NCBI RefSeq assembly: GCF_025244865.1
Contig: NZ_CP104273.1
Location: 310,001-374,000 of the forward strand
Length of the DNA stretch: 64,000 nucleotides
Direction of reading: 5' to 3'
DNA from: Arthrobacter sp. zg-Y1110
GTDB lineage: Bacteria; Actinomycetota; Actinomycetes; Actinomycetales; Micrococcaceae
A program made the position numbers and the translations under genes. Position 1 is the first letter of the stretch; each line of letters starts with the position of its first letter. Of the stretch, positions 16,066-24,464 are shown one piece after another. Under the pieces are notes generated by a model that did no database searches, was not told where the DNA came from, and saw only the letters and a list, made by a program, of their open reading frames with translations.

Positions 16066-16926
16066 CTACCCGCGGGCCGGATCCATCAGGATTCCGATGA
16101 CGCCCCCTTCGTGCATGGGCTCATCTACGGGGATCCCTGTCACCAGGAACCGCAGTTCTCCGACGGGAATCTCTCCGAGAACCGAACGCACCGTGCCGCC
16201 GGGGATGGGTCCGGCTGCCAGCGGTGCCCCGGACCCCAGCACATGTCCGGTCTCATCCACGAGGTCCTTCACACTCCAGGAGCCGCCCCGGTAACGCACG
16301 CAGAGCATGTAAGCCTCCGGGTACTCCCGAAGAATGCCTGCCCGCAGCCTTACCAAGGCCTCTTCCCCGGCGCGGACCCGGGCGGCGTTGCGATGAGGAG
16401 GAACGGTTACGGCGCCAAGCACGGGCACAGGCAGTGCTGCGGCCTTGGCAAGGTCGATGTCGAATTCAGCCTTGGTGAGGCGGCTGGGGTCTTCGTAGTC
16501 CGTGTCGATGTCGGGAAGGGCATCGACACGGTTGATCCAGGTGCCGTCGCTGCCCCGGTTGATTTCCTCCAGCAGCTCGGCCAGGGTCCATCCTTCGATG
16601 TCGGTCTTCTCCAGCGCCCGGCCCTGGGCGATGACGGTCGGTGTCGGGACCTCGTACGTGGGGAAGGTGCTCTGCCCCTGAGGCACCGGGGCTTTCCATG
16701 CCGGCTTATCTGTGAGCTGCACCGGTACGGCAAAGCCGTCCCGGATTTCCACCCTGAGGAGTCCGGCTCCCGGGAATGTTTCGAGCAGCCCTTGGGCGAG
16801 CAGGATCAGTTCCAGCGTGCGCTGGTGTTCCTTTACGTCGTTGATCGCGAACCGCAGGTTGCCTTCAAGGATGGTGAATCCTTCATGGAGTTCGTCGATC
16901 TGCTCCAGTTTCGTTTTGTTTGTCAT
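16066..16926 (-). CDS. hypothetical protein, 286 aa, N-terminal coiled coil
   Basis: Leaderless minus-strand gene with ATG at 16926 fixed by its promoter. Residues 1-50 are a heptad-like helix (KLEQIDELHEGFTILEGNLRFAINDVKEH). The rest is mixed alpha/beta, with a tail of short beta segments (GELRFLVTGIPVDEP). No known motif. It is transcribed divergently from 17016. Confidence 0.7.
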   Translation of the reverse strand: MTNKTKLEQIDELHEGFTILEGNLRFAINDVKEHQRTLELILLAQGLLETFPGAGLLRVEIRDGFAVPVQLTDKPAWKAPVPQGQSTFPTYEVPTPTVIAQGRALEKTDIEGWTLAELLEEINRGSDGTWINRVDALPDIDTDYEDPSRLTKAEFDIDLAKAAALPVPVLGAVTVPPHRNAARVRAGEEALVRLRAGILREYPEAYMLCVRYRGGSWSVKDLVDETGHVLGSGAPLAAGPIPGGTVRSVLGEIPVGELRFLVTGIPVDEPMHEGGVIGILMDPARG

Positions 16927-16931
16927 GGCCC

Positions 16932-16963
16932 TTATGTGTGCGGCAGTGCATGACCTGCTCCCC
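16932..16963 (-). promoter_or_regulatory. repeat promoter, leaderless, minus strand
   Basis: On the minus strand: GGGGAGCA, 12 nt, CCGCACACATAA, 5 nt, ATG 16926. Forms a divergent pair with the promoter at 16979. Confidence 0.85.
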
Positions 16964-16978
16964 GCGGGCCCCGGATCC

Positions 16979-17010
16979 GGTGAGAGCGGGCGGCCCGTCC
17001 GCACACATAG
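16979..17010 (+). promoter_or_regulatory. repeat promoter, leaderless, consensus copy
   Basis: GGTGAGAG, 12 nt, CCGCACACATAG, 5 nt, ATG 17016. Back-to-back with the minus-strand copy at 16932-16963. Confidence 0.85.
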
Positions 17011-17015
17011 GGTCC

Positions 17016-17309
17016 ATGAGCGCCAAGACCAACTCCCGCCCGCTGCCACGTCCGACGCGCGGCCGGCGACGCTTTACCAAGGATGTCGTTAAGCCGAGTG
17101 GCTACGTCCGCACCTATTACAAATACGGCTTCAACCTGAACCTCGAGGGTGACGATTCCTCCGGGTTCGGCCGCCACACTCCGACGGAGCGGACTCCACG
17201 GAAGGCCAAGAAATACGTGCGCCGGAGCATGGGCTGGGGCGACTTCGCCACCTGGTACCACCGCCATGCCACCCGTTCCGCCGTCGTGCCCAAGGGCATC
17301 CTTCGGTGA
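17016..17309 (+). CDS. small basic protein, 97 aa
   Basis: Leaderless. Highly basic at both ends (RPTRGRRRFTKDVVK and RKAKKYVRRS), with several aromatic residues; likely nucleic-acid-associated by charge only. No family recognised. Confidence 0.65.
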   Translation: MSAKTNSRPLPRPTRGRRRFTKDVVKPSGYVRTYYKYGFNLNLEGDDSSGFGRHTPTERTPRKAKKYVRRSMGWGDFATWYHRHATRSAVVPKGILR

Positions 17310-17337
17310 GGGATTTTCAGGACTCCGCACACATTAG
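17305..17337 (+). promoter_or_regulatory. repeat promoter variant, leadered
   Basis: GGTGAGGG, 12 nt, CCGCACACATTAG. The -35 box overlaps the upstream stop codon. ATG 17381 lies 43 nt downstream behind GAAGGA. Confidence 0.75.
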
Positions 17338-17380
17338 TGGTGCAGGGTCCGACCAGGGCCACCGGACAGAGAAGGAAACA

Positions 17381-17686
17381 ATGACCACCGGAACGAACAG
17401 TAGCGAGATCACCGCATTGGCAATCATCACCGGACTGGAAGCGAAGGGGATCGAATCCTTCGTCTACCAGACGGGCGGCGGCACAGCCACCATCTACGTC
17501 ATGATGCCCAGCCGCGTCCTGATCGTTGGCCCCGGCGCCTACGACTACGACGAACCGGGTGCATCGACCTTCGATACCGGTGACCTCTACGTTGGCACCC
17601 TCGACGAAGACGACCCCGGTGCCTCGGTGGCCGCGGACGCGACAGCCGAACAGATCGTCGAAACCGTCATCAATGCCGTCAACTGA
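17381..17686 (+). CDS. small acidic protein upstream of Panacea gene
   Basis: 101 residues, very acidic, with a predicted alpha-beta-beta start (IITGLEAKGIESFVYQTGGGTATIYVMM). It overlaps the Panacea-domain gene by 14 bp, so the two are coupled. Panacea antitoxins are usually encoded beside their toxin, which makes this a formal candidate partner, but its acidity argues against a typical toxin. Confidence 0.65.
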   Translation: MTTGTNSSEITALAIITGLEAKGIESFVYQTGGGTATIYVMMPSRVLIVGPGAYDYDEPGASTFDTGDLYVGTLDEDDPGASVAADATAEQIVETVINAVN

Positions 17687-18248
17687 CCCCCGGCCCCCCG
17701 CCTCAGCCCACGACGTCGCCGCATACCTGACTGACCTGCAGCGGGCCCAGACCCGGAGCGGGAAGGGGCTCGCAGGCATGGCCAGCAGCAAGCTGCACAA
17801 GCTGACGTACTTCTGCCAGGCCTACCATCTGGCGTGGTACGACGAGCCCCTGTTCAGCGAGGACGTCCTGGCTGCTGCAAGCGGACCCGTCATCCTCGAG
17901 TTCTTCAAGCACTCCGACCTGTCCTTTCCCGATGCCTGGCCTGAAGGCAGCGCTTCAAACCTGGACGGCCGGCAGAGCTCGGTCATCAACTCGGTCTTCA
18001 AGACCAACAGCTTCGTGACCGGCATGGATCTGGGTGACATGGCCAGGGAGCATGTCCCGTGGATCAGGGCCCGGGCGAAGCGCGCACGCGAAAGCGACCG
18101 TCCTGCCATCGACCCCGCCGACATGGCCTCCTACTACCGTGCACTTTCCGACGCACCGCAGACCCGGCAGGATTACGCTGCCCGGTTCATGGACCGGTAT
18201 CTGGACGGCGGAATCCCGGGCATGCCTGCATCCGACACAAGGATTTGA
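17673..18248 (+). CDS. Panacea-domain (DUF4065/SocA-like) protein
   Basis: 191 residues. The central LHKLTYFCQAYHLAW...PLFSEDVLAAASGPV follows the Panacea pattern KL-x-Y-x-x-Q-x-x-HLAW ... LF ... A-x-x-GPV. This domain defines antitoxins of PanTA-type systems and phage- and plasmid-borne regulators. Start is ATG 17673, inside the previous gene. Downstream is a flippase-like gene rather than a recognisable toxin, so it may be an orphan or pair with the small gene at 17381. Confidence 0.75.
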   Translation: MPSTDPRPPASAHDVAAYLTDLQRAQTRSGKGLAGMASSKLHKLTYFCQAYHLAWYDEPLFSEDVLAAASGPVILEFFKHSDLSFPDAWPEGSASNLDGRQSSVINSVFKTNSFVTGMDLGDMAREHVPWIRARAKRARESDRPAIDPADMASYYRALSDAPQTRQDYAARFMDRYLDGGIPGMPASDTRI

Positions 18249-19507
18249 GCTCCGGATCCAGACACGGCGCCGGCCATAGCCAGGCTTCCAGGGTCGGTGC
18301 AGCGTCACTGTGGGCTGCGGCGTCAGGGTTCCTGGTCCTGTTCATCGCCGCCCGATCCCTCTCCCCCGCCGACAACGCGGAGTTCCTGGCCTTCTGGGCT
18401 GCACTCTTCGGCGTCACCGGCATCCTTGGCGGAGTAACTGCCGAGACAACACGCAGCGCAGGAGCCGTCACCGCCGCCGGCCGGGTACAGGGGCATCCGC
18501 AGGGTGCAGGCATGATGGCAAACGCCCTGCTCACCGGGACGATACTGGCCGGGGCCATCGCATTACTGGGACTTCCGTTCGCAGACCGTCTCTTCCGTGA
18601 GAACGGGACGCAGGTCGTCCTGCTGCTGGCGGGAACCTCGGTGGTATTCGCTGCCCAGGCCGCGTTGGCCGGCACCCTTCAAGGCAGCGGCAGGTGGGGT
18701 CCGTTCTCCATACTGGTCAGTCTTGAAGCCTTGCTCCGGCTGGCAGCGGTCCTCGCGGCGGTGCTGCTGGGAGGCGCCCTGTTCGGCATCGAAACAGCCT
18801 GCCTTGCTGCACTGTCTGCGTGGCTCATCGTCCTGCTCATCTCCCGGCCGGCACGGGAGGCGGCACGGATGCGGGCGGATGTTCCGGCGGGGGCATTCCT
18901 GCGCCAGACCGGTCACGCACTGGTCTCAGCCGCGGCGTCGGCGGCACTGCTCGTGTCCTTTCCGCTGCTGGTCAAGGTCACGACGTCGGCGGAAGATTTC
19001 GCCCGTGCGGCTCCCCTGCTGCTGGCGGTTTCCCTGACCCGGGCACCGATCATGCTTCCGCTGCAGGCGTTCCAGGGGATGGTCATGGCCTCTGTCATGC
19101 GGGCCGGATCCAGGGCACTGCTGAAGCCGGTCACTGCAGTGTTTGTCCTCGGTATCGCCGGTGCCGGACTCGCTGCGGTCGCCGGGCCATGGATCATGCT
19201 GCTGCTCGGACCGGAGTACGTTGTGCCCCGCTGGGTTCTGGCGGCCCTGACCCTGGCATCTGCCCTTATCGCCGTGCTGACCCTGACCGGGACGGCGCTT
19301 CTGGCCGCCGGACGGCACCGTGCCTACGCCGCTGGCTGGATGATTGCCTCCCTGACAGCGTTCCTGTGCCTGCTGCTGCCCTTCCCTACGGAGGTGCGCT
19401 GCGTGCTGGCCCTCCTGACCGGTCCCGCCGCCGGTGTCGGGGTCCACTACACATCCCTGCGCCGCCCCGCCGGCCAGACAGAACGGATACCAGGCCTTGC
19501 TTCCTGA
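18245..19507 (+). CDS. flippase-like polysaccharide export membrane protein
   Basis: About 420 residues with 12 or more hydrophobic segments and basic loops, the plan of O-antigen/teichoic-acid flippases of the MATE-like superfamily. Translocation of a lipid-linked glycan is the family role. TTG at 18245 overlaps the Panacea stop codon; the Shine-Dalgarno AAGGA is unusually close, so the start is uncertain. No glycosyltransferase is nearby, so the substrate is unknown. Confidence 0.7.
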   Translation: MSSGSRHGAGHSQASRVGAASLWAAASGFLVLFIAARSLSPADNAEFLAFWAALFGVTGILGGVTAETTRSAGAVTAAGRVQGHPQGAGMMANALLTGTILAGAIALLGLPFADRLFRENGTQVVLLLAGTSVVFAAQAALAGTLQGSGRWGPFSILVSLEALLRLAAVLAAVLLGGALFGIETACLAALSAWLIVLLISRPAREAARMRADVPAGAFLRQTGHALVSAAASAALLVSFPLLVKVTTSAEDFARAAPLLLAVSLTRAPIMLPLQAFQGMVMASVMRAGSRALLKPVTAVFVLGIAGAGLAAVAGPWIMLLLGPEYVVPRWVLAALTLASALIAVLTLTGTALLAAGRHRAYAAGWMIASLTAFLCLLLPFPTEVRCVLALLTGPAAGVGVHYTSLRRPAGQTERIPGLAS

Positions 19508-19576
19508 CCTGCCGACGGGCCCCGCTGGTGATCCGCCTCAGCCCGCAGGACACCATCCTCCTCTGAGTTTCCGCGC

Positions 19577-20218
19577 CTAGACGGCCGGGATGACATCCAC
19601 TTTCATCGGCCCGCACACGTCTACAAGCCAGTCGAACCCGGCTCCTGCGCCCAGCGGCATCAGGGATTCGACGGTGAAGTCAGCTTCGGCCACCCGGTCC
19701 CCGAAGACCATCCACGACCTGCTGATGTTGTACTGCCGGCTCATCCAGACGACGCCGTCGAAACCTGCGGTGTAGGCTGCCTCGGCCCACTTGCGTGTCT
19801 GGGAGTAGTTGTCGGAGTTGGTGTCGGTGAGCTGGTTGGCGGCGACGTTGAGTGCGCGCAGGCCGCCGCTGTGGAACACGGCCATCTTCAGGTCCCGGTT
19901 CAGGACCAGCTCGGAGACGGCCTCATTCCGATAGGACCCCGGCGCCAGACGGGACGGAGCGCCGGCCGGGGTATACCGAAGGATCTTCTCGCACAGGGCG
20001 GCTTCCGGCGACTGGGCAAAGTACAGGGCGGGCACCTGAGGGGTTCCGAAGAAATGGAAGCGCCCTTCACCGTAGGGTCCGGGGTTTGCCTGGCCCGGCC
20101 GGTACTTCAGCTGGTGGCAGCGGTGGACATGCATTCCGGCGTGCGCCGTCTCAGTCTGCGGCAGGAAAGGCACCGGCGGGTCAGGTGTTTCCGGCATCGC
20201 CGGAACCGGAGTGCTCAC
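19577..20218 (-). CDS. RES-domain toxin
   Basis: 213 residues. The RES hallmarks are visible: HRCHQLKYRPGQANPGPYGEGRFHFFG with the first Arg, ALYFAQSPEAALCEKI with the Glu, and NISRSWMVFGDR with the Ser. RES toxins degrade NAD+ or ADP-ribosylate targets, causing growth arrest. It overlaps by 4 bp the antitoxin gene upstream at 20215, the standard RES-Xre order (antitoxin first). No CCGCACACATAG promoter serves this pair. Confidence 0.8.
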   Translation of the reverse strand: MSTPVPAMPETPDPPVPFLPQTETAHAGMHVHRCHQLKYRPGQANPGPYGEGRFHFFGTPQVPALYFAQSPEAALCEKILRYTPAGAPSRLAPGSYRNEAVSELVLNRDLKMAVFHSGGLRALNVAANQLTDTNSDNYSQTRKWAEAAYTAGFDGVVWMSRQYNISRSWMVFGDRVAEADFTVESLMPLGAGAGFDWLVDVCGPMKVDVIPAV

Positions 20219-20823
20219 TGCTCCCCGACGGTGGCCGTGAATACTTCGAGCACGCGTTCGGTGTTGTCCAGGACGTCGACCGGTCGCTTCCCCTCCGGGA
20301 AATGGGTGTTCGGGTTGGTCAGCCAGATGAGCAGGTCCATGTCGTCCCAGCCTGCCTGACGGGCCGCGTCGATCAGCAGAGGAACAGCCGGGCGCACCTC
20401 TCCGGTTTCGGTGAACTGGAAGGCCGGAACCTTGAAGGAGTTTCCGCGGCGGTAGTCCAGGATCAGCCCCTTCGCCTGCATGGCGGCAGCCATGCTCCTG
20501 TTGGTGCCCTTGGAGCCCCGCATTTCCGCAACCTGCTGCCGGGTCAATGCACCGAACTCCTTCTCGATGCTTCGCAGCCAGTTCTCACGTGCCTGCAGGC
20601 TTCTGGCCATCTGGGGTGAAGCGGTGACCTCGGCGGACTCCATAACGGGCGCCAGGGAGAAGGCGGCAAGGAGGTTCTCCAGGACGGGCTGAATCATGGA
20701 GGCCGGGATCTTCACTTTGTCCAGCGCCTCCTGCACCTCCCTGGTGACCTTGCCGCTGACACGTACGGTCACTTCGCCGCCGGTGGCGGCATGCGCCTTC
20801 GGCCGGTCTTTCAATGCACTCAT
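20215..20823 (-). CDS. Xre/MbcA/ParS-type antitoxin of RES toxin
   Basis: 202 residues. The C-terminal AARQAGWDDMDLLIWLTNPN...RPVDVLDN matches the MbcA/ParS/Xre toxin-binding domain, which caps the RES active site. The middle region (LTRQQVAEMRGS...AAMQAKGLILDYRRG) is compatible with a diverged DNA-binding domain used for autorepression. ATG 20823 is chosen because AGGGAGAAG precedes it by 7 nt. Confidence 0.75.
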   Translation of the reverse strand: MSALKDRPKAHAATGGEVTVRVSGKVTREVQEALDKVKIPASMIQPVLENLLAAFSLAPVMESAEVTASPQMARSLQARENWLRSIEKEFGALTRQQVAEMRGSKGTNRSMAAAMQAKGLILDYRRGNSFKVPAFQFTETGEVRPAVPLLIDAARQAGWDDMDLLIWLTNPNTHFPEGKRPVDVLDNTERVLEVFTATVGEQ

Positions 20824-20844
20824 GAGCACTTCTCCCTAACGATG

Positions 20845-20868
20845 ATTACCTCACGAGCTTAGCGTAAT
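20845..20868. promoter_or_regulatory. possible operator of the toxin-antitoxin pair
   Basis: A 24-bp interval bounded by the inverted arms ATTAC and GTAAT, 22-45 bp upstream of the antitoxin ATG, with a TAnnnT-type -10 (TACGCT) inside on the minus strand. Only the 5-bp arms are symmetric, so this is weak. Confidence 0.3.
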
Positions 20869-20928
20869 GAACGTGCATATTGAAGGGGTGCAGGCAGGCC
20901 GGTTTGAAGGATGGACTGTGCGGGATCC

Positions 20929-20960
20929 GGTGAGCAGGCGGGTGATGTCCGCACACATAT
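20929..20960 (+). promoter_or_regulatory. repeat promoter, leadered
   Basis: GGTGAGCA, 12 nt, CCGCACACATAT. TTG 21000 lies 39 nt downstream behind AAAGGA. Confidence 0.75.
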
Positions 20961-20999
20961 GGATCAGATCCACCCGCACACGACCCCAAAGGATTCCCA

Positions 21000-22343
21000 T
21001 TGGCCACGATCCAGATCATTTCCGTTCCAGGCATCGAGAGCACCGGCGACCCGGCGCGCATCGCTGCTGCCATGACCGCCGGCGATGACCACACGAAGCA
21101 GCGCCTGGCATCCAACGCCAACCTGACGGCCGGCGACATCGCAGCCCTGGCCCGGGAAAACGACGAATCAACCCGCGGGCTGATCGCCGAGCGCGACGAT
21201 GTGCCTGATGATCTGCTGGCCCGGCTTGCGCAGGACAGCTCGGGCATCGTCCGGGCAAAGGCACTGGCCAACGCCAAAACGGATGCAGAAACCTTCGCTG
21301 CCGCAGTGCACGGCCAGCAGCTCCCGGCCAACGCCGTGTGGTATCTGGCCCGGAGCGTTCATGCAGTCGCGGAACGGAAGTTGTTTGAGGCCATTTGGAG
21401 GATGTCGAAGCCGTCGCGTTACTGGCTGCTGACGAATTTCAACGATTCCCTGCGCGACGGCCGCCCCGACACGGACCCGGGGATTGCTGCTTTCATCGAC
21501 CAGGAGATTCTGGGCGAGAACAACGACCTCCGCCGTGCCTACGCCATGTCAGAGTCGAGCAGCAACCCCGCTGTCCTCGACAAGATGAAGGATGACCGGC
21601 ACCGCCCCGTCATCAACGCGGTCGCCGGCAACCCGAGGGCCTGGCTTTCCACGCATGAGCACCTGGCTGCCTCGCACAAGACACCGGCAATCCGCATTGC
21701 AGTCGCCGGGGCCACGACGAGCAACGACCTGCTGAACAGTATTTACGCCGGCACCAAAAGCGAGCAGATCCGTAAGGCAGTGGAAGCAAACCCCGCATTC
21801 GTCCGCACTGAATCGGAGAAGCCGGCACGGCGCCGTGCAGCCATCGTGCCCCACGCAGGCGGCGGCGGTCTGGTCATCGACGATGACGGTAAGTGCTTTG
21901 AGAGCCTGGAGGCTTTGGAAGCCGCGGTCAATACCGGCAACGACGTCGCGATCGACTTCGACGGCATGGAATGCGACATCTTCACGGAGGACGAAGCGCA
22001 GGCGGTGCGCGGCCTGGTCGAAAAGCACGGCCTCACCGGAAAGCTGAAGGTGACAACCGACGAGGACCTCGGTTACTACACCCTGCTTGGGGTGAGCCCC
22101 GGCTCCCGGACGCACTGTTACCTGAACATCGACGACGAAACGCACGCAGTGTTCGACGCTGACACTCCCGGCCCTTTCATCCTTGAGCTGCTCCGGTATC
22201 TGGTCTCTGTCGGCCACCCGGATGACGACTCCACGGACCTGCTGCACAGCGTCTACCGGAACGGGCACATCATCTGGGGAATCGAGGATGAGGGCTACAT
22301 CCCCTTCACCTGGGATGACGTCGAGGCACTCCTGAATTCCTAG
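21000..22343 (+). CDS. helical-repeat protein fused to a shared C-terminal domain
   Basis: 447 residues from TTG. The first roughly 280 residues look like an alpha-helical solenoid of the leucine-rich-repeat-variant/HEAT type (LASNANLTAGDIAALARENDES, LIAERDDVPDDLLARLAQD), where short units count from 'start well, fail later' blocks. The last 140 residues (FTEDEAQAVRGLVEKHGLTGKLKV ... PFTWDDVEALLNS) are closely similar to the stand-alone protein at 27476-27946. Probably a protein-interaction scaffold joined to a mobile domain of unknown function. Confidence 0.7.
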   Translation: MATIQIISVPGIESTGDPARIAAAMTAGDDHTKQRLASNANLTAGDIAALARENDESTRGLIAERDDVPDDLLARLAQDSSGIVRAKALANAKTDAETFAAAVHGQQLPANAVWYLARSVHAVAERKLFEAIWRMSKPSRYWLLTNFNDSLRDGRPDTDPGIAAFIDQEILGENNDLRRAYAMSESSSNPAVLDKMKDDRHRPVINAVAGNPRAWLSTHEHLAASHKTPAIRIAVAGATTSNDLLNSIYAGTKSEQIRKAVEANPAFVRTESEKPARRRAAIVPHAGGGGLVIDDDGKCFESLEALEAAVNTGNDVAIDFDGMECDIFTEDEAQAVRGLVEKHGLTGKLKVTTDEDLGYYTLLGVSPGSRTHCYLNIDDETHAVFDADTPGPFILELLRYLVSVGHPDDDSTDLLHSVYRNGHIIWGIEDEGYIPFTWDDVEALLNS

Positions 22344-22348
22344 GACCA

Positions 22349-22376
22349 GGCTGCCCGGACATTGTGCCGGGCAGCC
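22349..22376 (+). terminator. intrinsic terminator
   Basis: Perfect 10-bp stem GGCTGCCCGG/CCGGGCAGCC with an 8-nt loop. Confidence 0.75.
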
Positions 22377-22388
22377 CCCGTCGGCCTC

Positions 22389-22420
22389 GGTGAGCGGTTC
22401 CGGGCTGTCCGCACACATAG
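22389..22420 (+). promoter_or_regulatory. repeat promoter, leaderless
   Basis: GGTGAGCG, 12 nt, CCGCACACATAG, 5 nt, ATG 22426. Confidence 0.85.
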
Positions 22421-22425
22421 GTGGC

Positions 22426-23466
22426 ATGACCACTACCGTCGAAACCCTTGACCGCGAACTTGCCACGCTGGACCGCATCACCTCCCTGACCCCGATCGAG
22501 AACGCTGACGCCATCGAGTCCGCCACTGTGCGCGGCTGGAACGTCGTCGTGAAGAAGGGTGAGTTCGCCGTCGGCGACCTGGTCATCTACTTCGAGATCG
22601 ACTCGCTGCTGCCGCTGGATGACGAGCGCTTCGCGTTCCTTGCACCGCGCGGGGAGAAGACCGTGGACGGCATCCGCGGCCACGTGCTGAAGACGGCCCG
22701 GCTGCGCGGCACCTACTCGCAGGGCCTGGTCCTGCCCGCAGGTATGTTCCCCGAGGTGGGTGAATGCCGCGACGGGACCACCTTCGCCGGCCGGCTGGGC
22801 ATCAGCAAATACGAGGAGCCGATCCCGGCCGAAATGGAAGGCAAGGCCGCCGGCCCGTTCCCGCGCGACTTCGCACCCAAGACCACCGTGGAACGGGTCC
22901 AGAACCTCGCCCGCGTCTGGGACGTCCTGCACCGGATGCCCTTCATCGCCACCGAGAAGATCGACGGGACTTCCACCACCTTCATCAACGACGGCGGACG
23001 GCTGCGTGTGGCCGGACGCAACTGGGAATACACCGAACCCGACTCCCCGGAGGAAGGTACCGTTCCGTGGAAGATCGCCGCCGAGTACCGCATCCTCGAG
23101 AAGCTGCCCGAAGGCTGGGCCGTGCAGGGTGAAATCTACGGCGCCGGTGTCGCCGCCAAGAACCGCCTGAAAATCAACGGCAAGCGGTTCGCAGCGTTCA
23201 ACGTCCTGGACCACGGAAAGCCCGTACCCCGCGGCTCCTGGCCCTTCGGCATCGGCCTGCTGGCCGCGCCCGTCCTCAAACTCCGCCTCCCGGCCACCGT
23301 TGCCGAAGCGGTGGAGCAGGCCAACGGACTCGAATCGGTCATCACCCCCGGAGTCCAGGCCGAAGGCATCGTCTGGCACTCCTCCGACGGCACATTCATC
23401 CCCGAACTCGGCGGCCGTACCGCCATGAAAGTCATCAACAACAAATGGCTGCTGAAGAACTCCTGA
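22426..23466 (+). CDS. ATP-dependent RNA ligase (DraRnl-type)
   Basis: 346 residues. The N-terminal about 110 residues form an OB-like domain (AVGDLVIYFEIDSLLP) as in the Deinococcus RNA ligase family; the nucleotidyltransferase follows with KIDG, the catalytic Lys near residue 178. Further motifs: EGWAVQGEIYG, FAAFNVLD and a late GIVWHS...MKVINNKW. The family seals nicked or broken RNA via an adenylylated enzyme. In a phage or plasmid this could repair tRNA or rRNA cleaved by host defences, an inference from T4-type systems. Confidence 0.85.
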   Translation: MTTTVETLDRELATLDRITSLTPIENADAIESATVRGWNVVVKKGEFAVGDLVIYFEIDSLLPLDDERFAFLAPRGEKTVDGIRGHVLKTARLRGTYSQGLVLPAGMFPEVGECRDGTTFAGRLGISKYEEPIPAEMEGKAAGPFPRDFAPKTTVERVQNLARVWDVLHRMPFIATEKIDGTSTTFINDGGRLRVAGRNWEYTEPDSPEEGTVPWKIAAEYRILEKLPEGWAVQGEIYGAGVAAKNRLKINGKRFAAFNVLDHGKPVPRGSWPFGIGLLAAPVLKLRLPATVAEAVEQANGLESVITPGVQAEGIVWHSSDGTFIPELGGRTAMKVINNKWLLKNS

Positions 23467-23486
23467 ACAGCCCGAAAGGAAACACC

Positions 23487-23843
23487 ATGACCGGCATCAT
23501 CCTCACATCCGTCCTCGTCATCGCTGCACTCACCGCTGCCTTCGCCGTGGGGCGCCGCATCAAGCGCAGGCGCGCTGCCGCAGTCCGTGCCCCGGCCGGC
23601 ACAGGCCCCCTGTCCGACCGCGTCTCCTACAACCCCGTCTCCACCGCCGATCAGGGCAGCTCATCCTGGTTCGCGGCGATGCTCGCAGGCATCAGCGATT
23701 CCGGATCGCACCGCAGCACGGACTCCGGTTCGCAGTACGGCGGTTCCGGGTCCCACCACTCCAGCCATGACTCAGGTTCCGGCCACAGCAGCTACGACTC
23801 CGGCTCCTCCTTCAGTGGCGGCTCCGACGGCGGCTCCTGGTAA
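23487..23843 (+). CDS. membrane-anchored Ser/Gly-rich protein
   Basis: 118 residues behind GAAAGGA. One N-terminal membrane span (about 4-21), a basic stop-transfer (RRIKRRR), then a tail of Ser/Gly/His repeats (SGSHHSSHDSGSG, SSYDSGSSFSGGS) that is intrinsically disordered. The tail resembles low-complexity C termini of small actinobacterial membrane proteins. Probably co-transcribed with the RNA ligase. Confidence 0.7.
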   Translation: MTGIILTSVLVIAALTAAFAVGRRIKRRRAAAVRAPAGTGPLSDRVSYNPVSTADQGSSSWFAAMLAGISDSGSHRSTDSGSQYGGSGSHHSSHDSGSGHSSYDSGSSFSGGSDGGSW

Positions 23844-23853
23844 CCACCCATAC

Positions 23854-23881
23854 GGCCGGCAGTCCATCCGGGCTGCCGGCC
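23854..23881 (+). terminator. intrinsic terminator-like hairpin
   Basis: 9-bp stem GGCCGGCAG/CTGCCGGCC, 10-nt loop, directly after the gene ending at 23843. Confidence 0.65.
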
Positions 23882-23945
23882 TCTTCCGGGTACGGCTCCG
23901 CGGCCGCCGAAACCAGCAAACCCACTTCAGAAACGAGAACAGCCA

Positions 23946-24464
23946 GTGTCTGCAAACATCACCCTCGACGACGTCTCCGGCGGTCAGGTGACCATCCACG
24001 GCATCATCCAGCTGAGCGTTGGGGATTCCTCCATCGGCGTCGACCTGGGCCCGGGTGTCGGGTTCGAGATACAGGGCGAGGGCCGCCGGATCGTCTTCAC
24101 CCGCGACGACGTCTCCCTGCTGCCCCCGCTGCAGAACGTCATGGATGCCCTGGTCCTGCGGGCCGCCCCGCGGGGAGCCAAGGCCGTGCACCGGCTGCGC
24201 GGAGCGTTGAACGGCGTCCTCGCACGCCACCCCGACGCTGTCGCCTCCAACGCCGGCACCACTGTTCCCCGCTGGGAAGGACCGCTGGCAACCCCCGGCG
24301 TGGAGATCCCCGAGGAGCCCCTGCCCGGAACATACGGTGCTGCCGCGGTCGGCGCCGTGTTCTGGCTGGAGGACGGATGCCGAATGCGTGCCGGAATCAA
24401 CGCCGCCGGCATCCTGGGGAAGGCAACCCGGGCCCGGATCCAGCCGGCCGGTGGAACACAGTGA
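23946..24464 (+). CDS. hypothetical protein, 172 aa
   Basis: GTG start; the nearest Shine-Dalgarno-like sequence is weak. Beta-rich N terminus (VTIHGIIQLSVGDSSIGVDLGPGVGF), helical middle, no motif recognised. Its stop overlaps the GTG of the next gene (GTGA). No repeated promoter directly upstream, so it may be read from the 22389 promoter past the hairpin. Confidence 0.6.
   Translation: MSANITLDDVSGGQVTIHGIIQLSVGDSSIGVDLGPGVGFEIQGEGRRIVFTRDDVSLLPPLQNVMDALVLRAAPRGAKAVHRLRGALNGVLARHPDAVASNAGTTVPRWEGPLATPGVEIPEEPLPGTYGAAAVGAVFWLEDGCRMRAGINAAGILGKATRARIQPAGGTQ

Noticed and set aside
19609..19620. CCGCACACG on the + strand resembling the repeated 12-mer
   Set aside because: It lies inside the RES toxin gene in the wrong orientation, has no -35 octamer and no start codon downstream.
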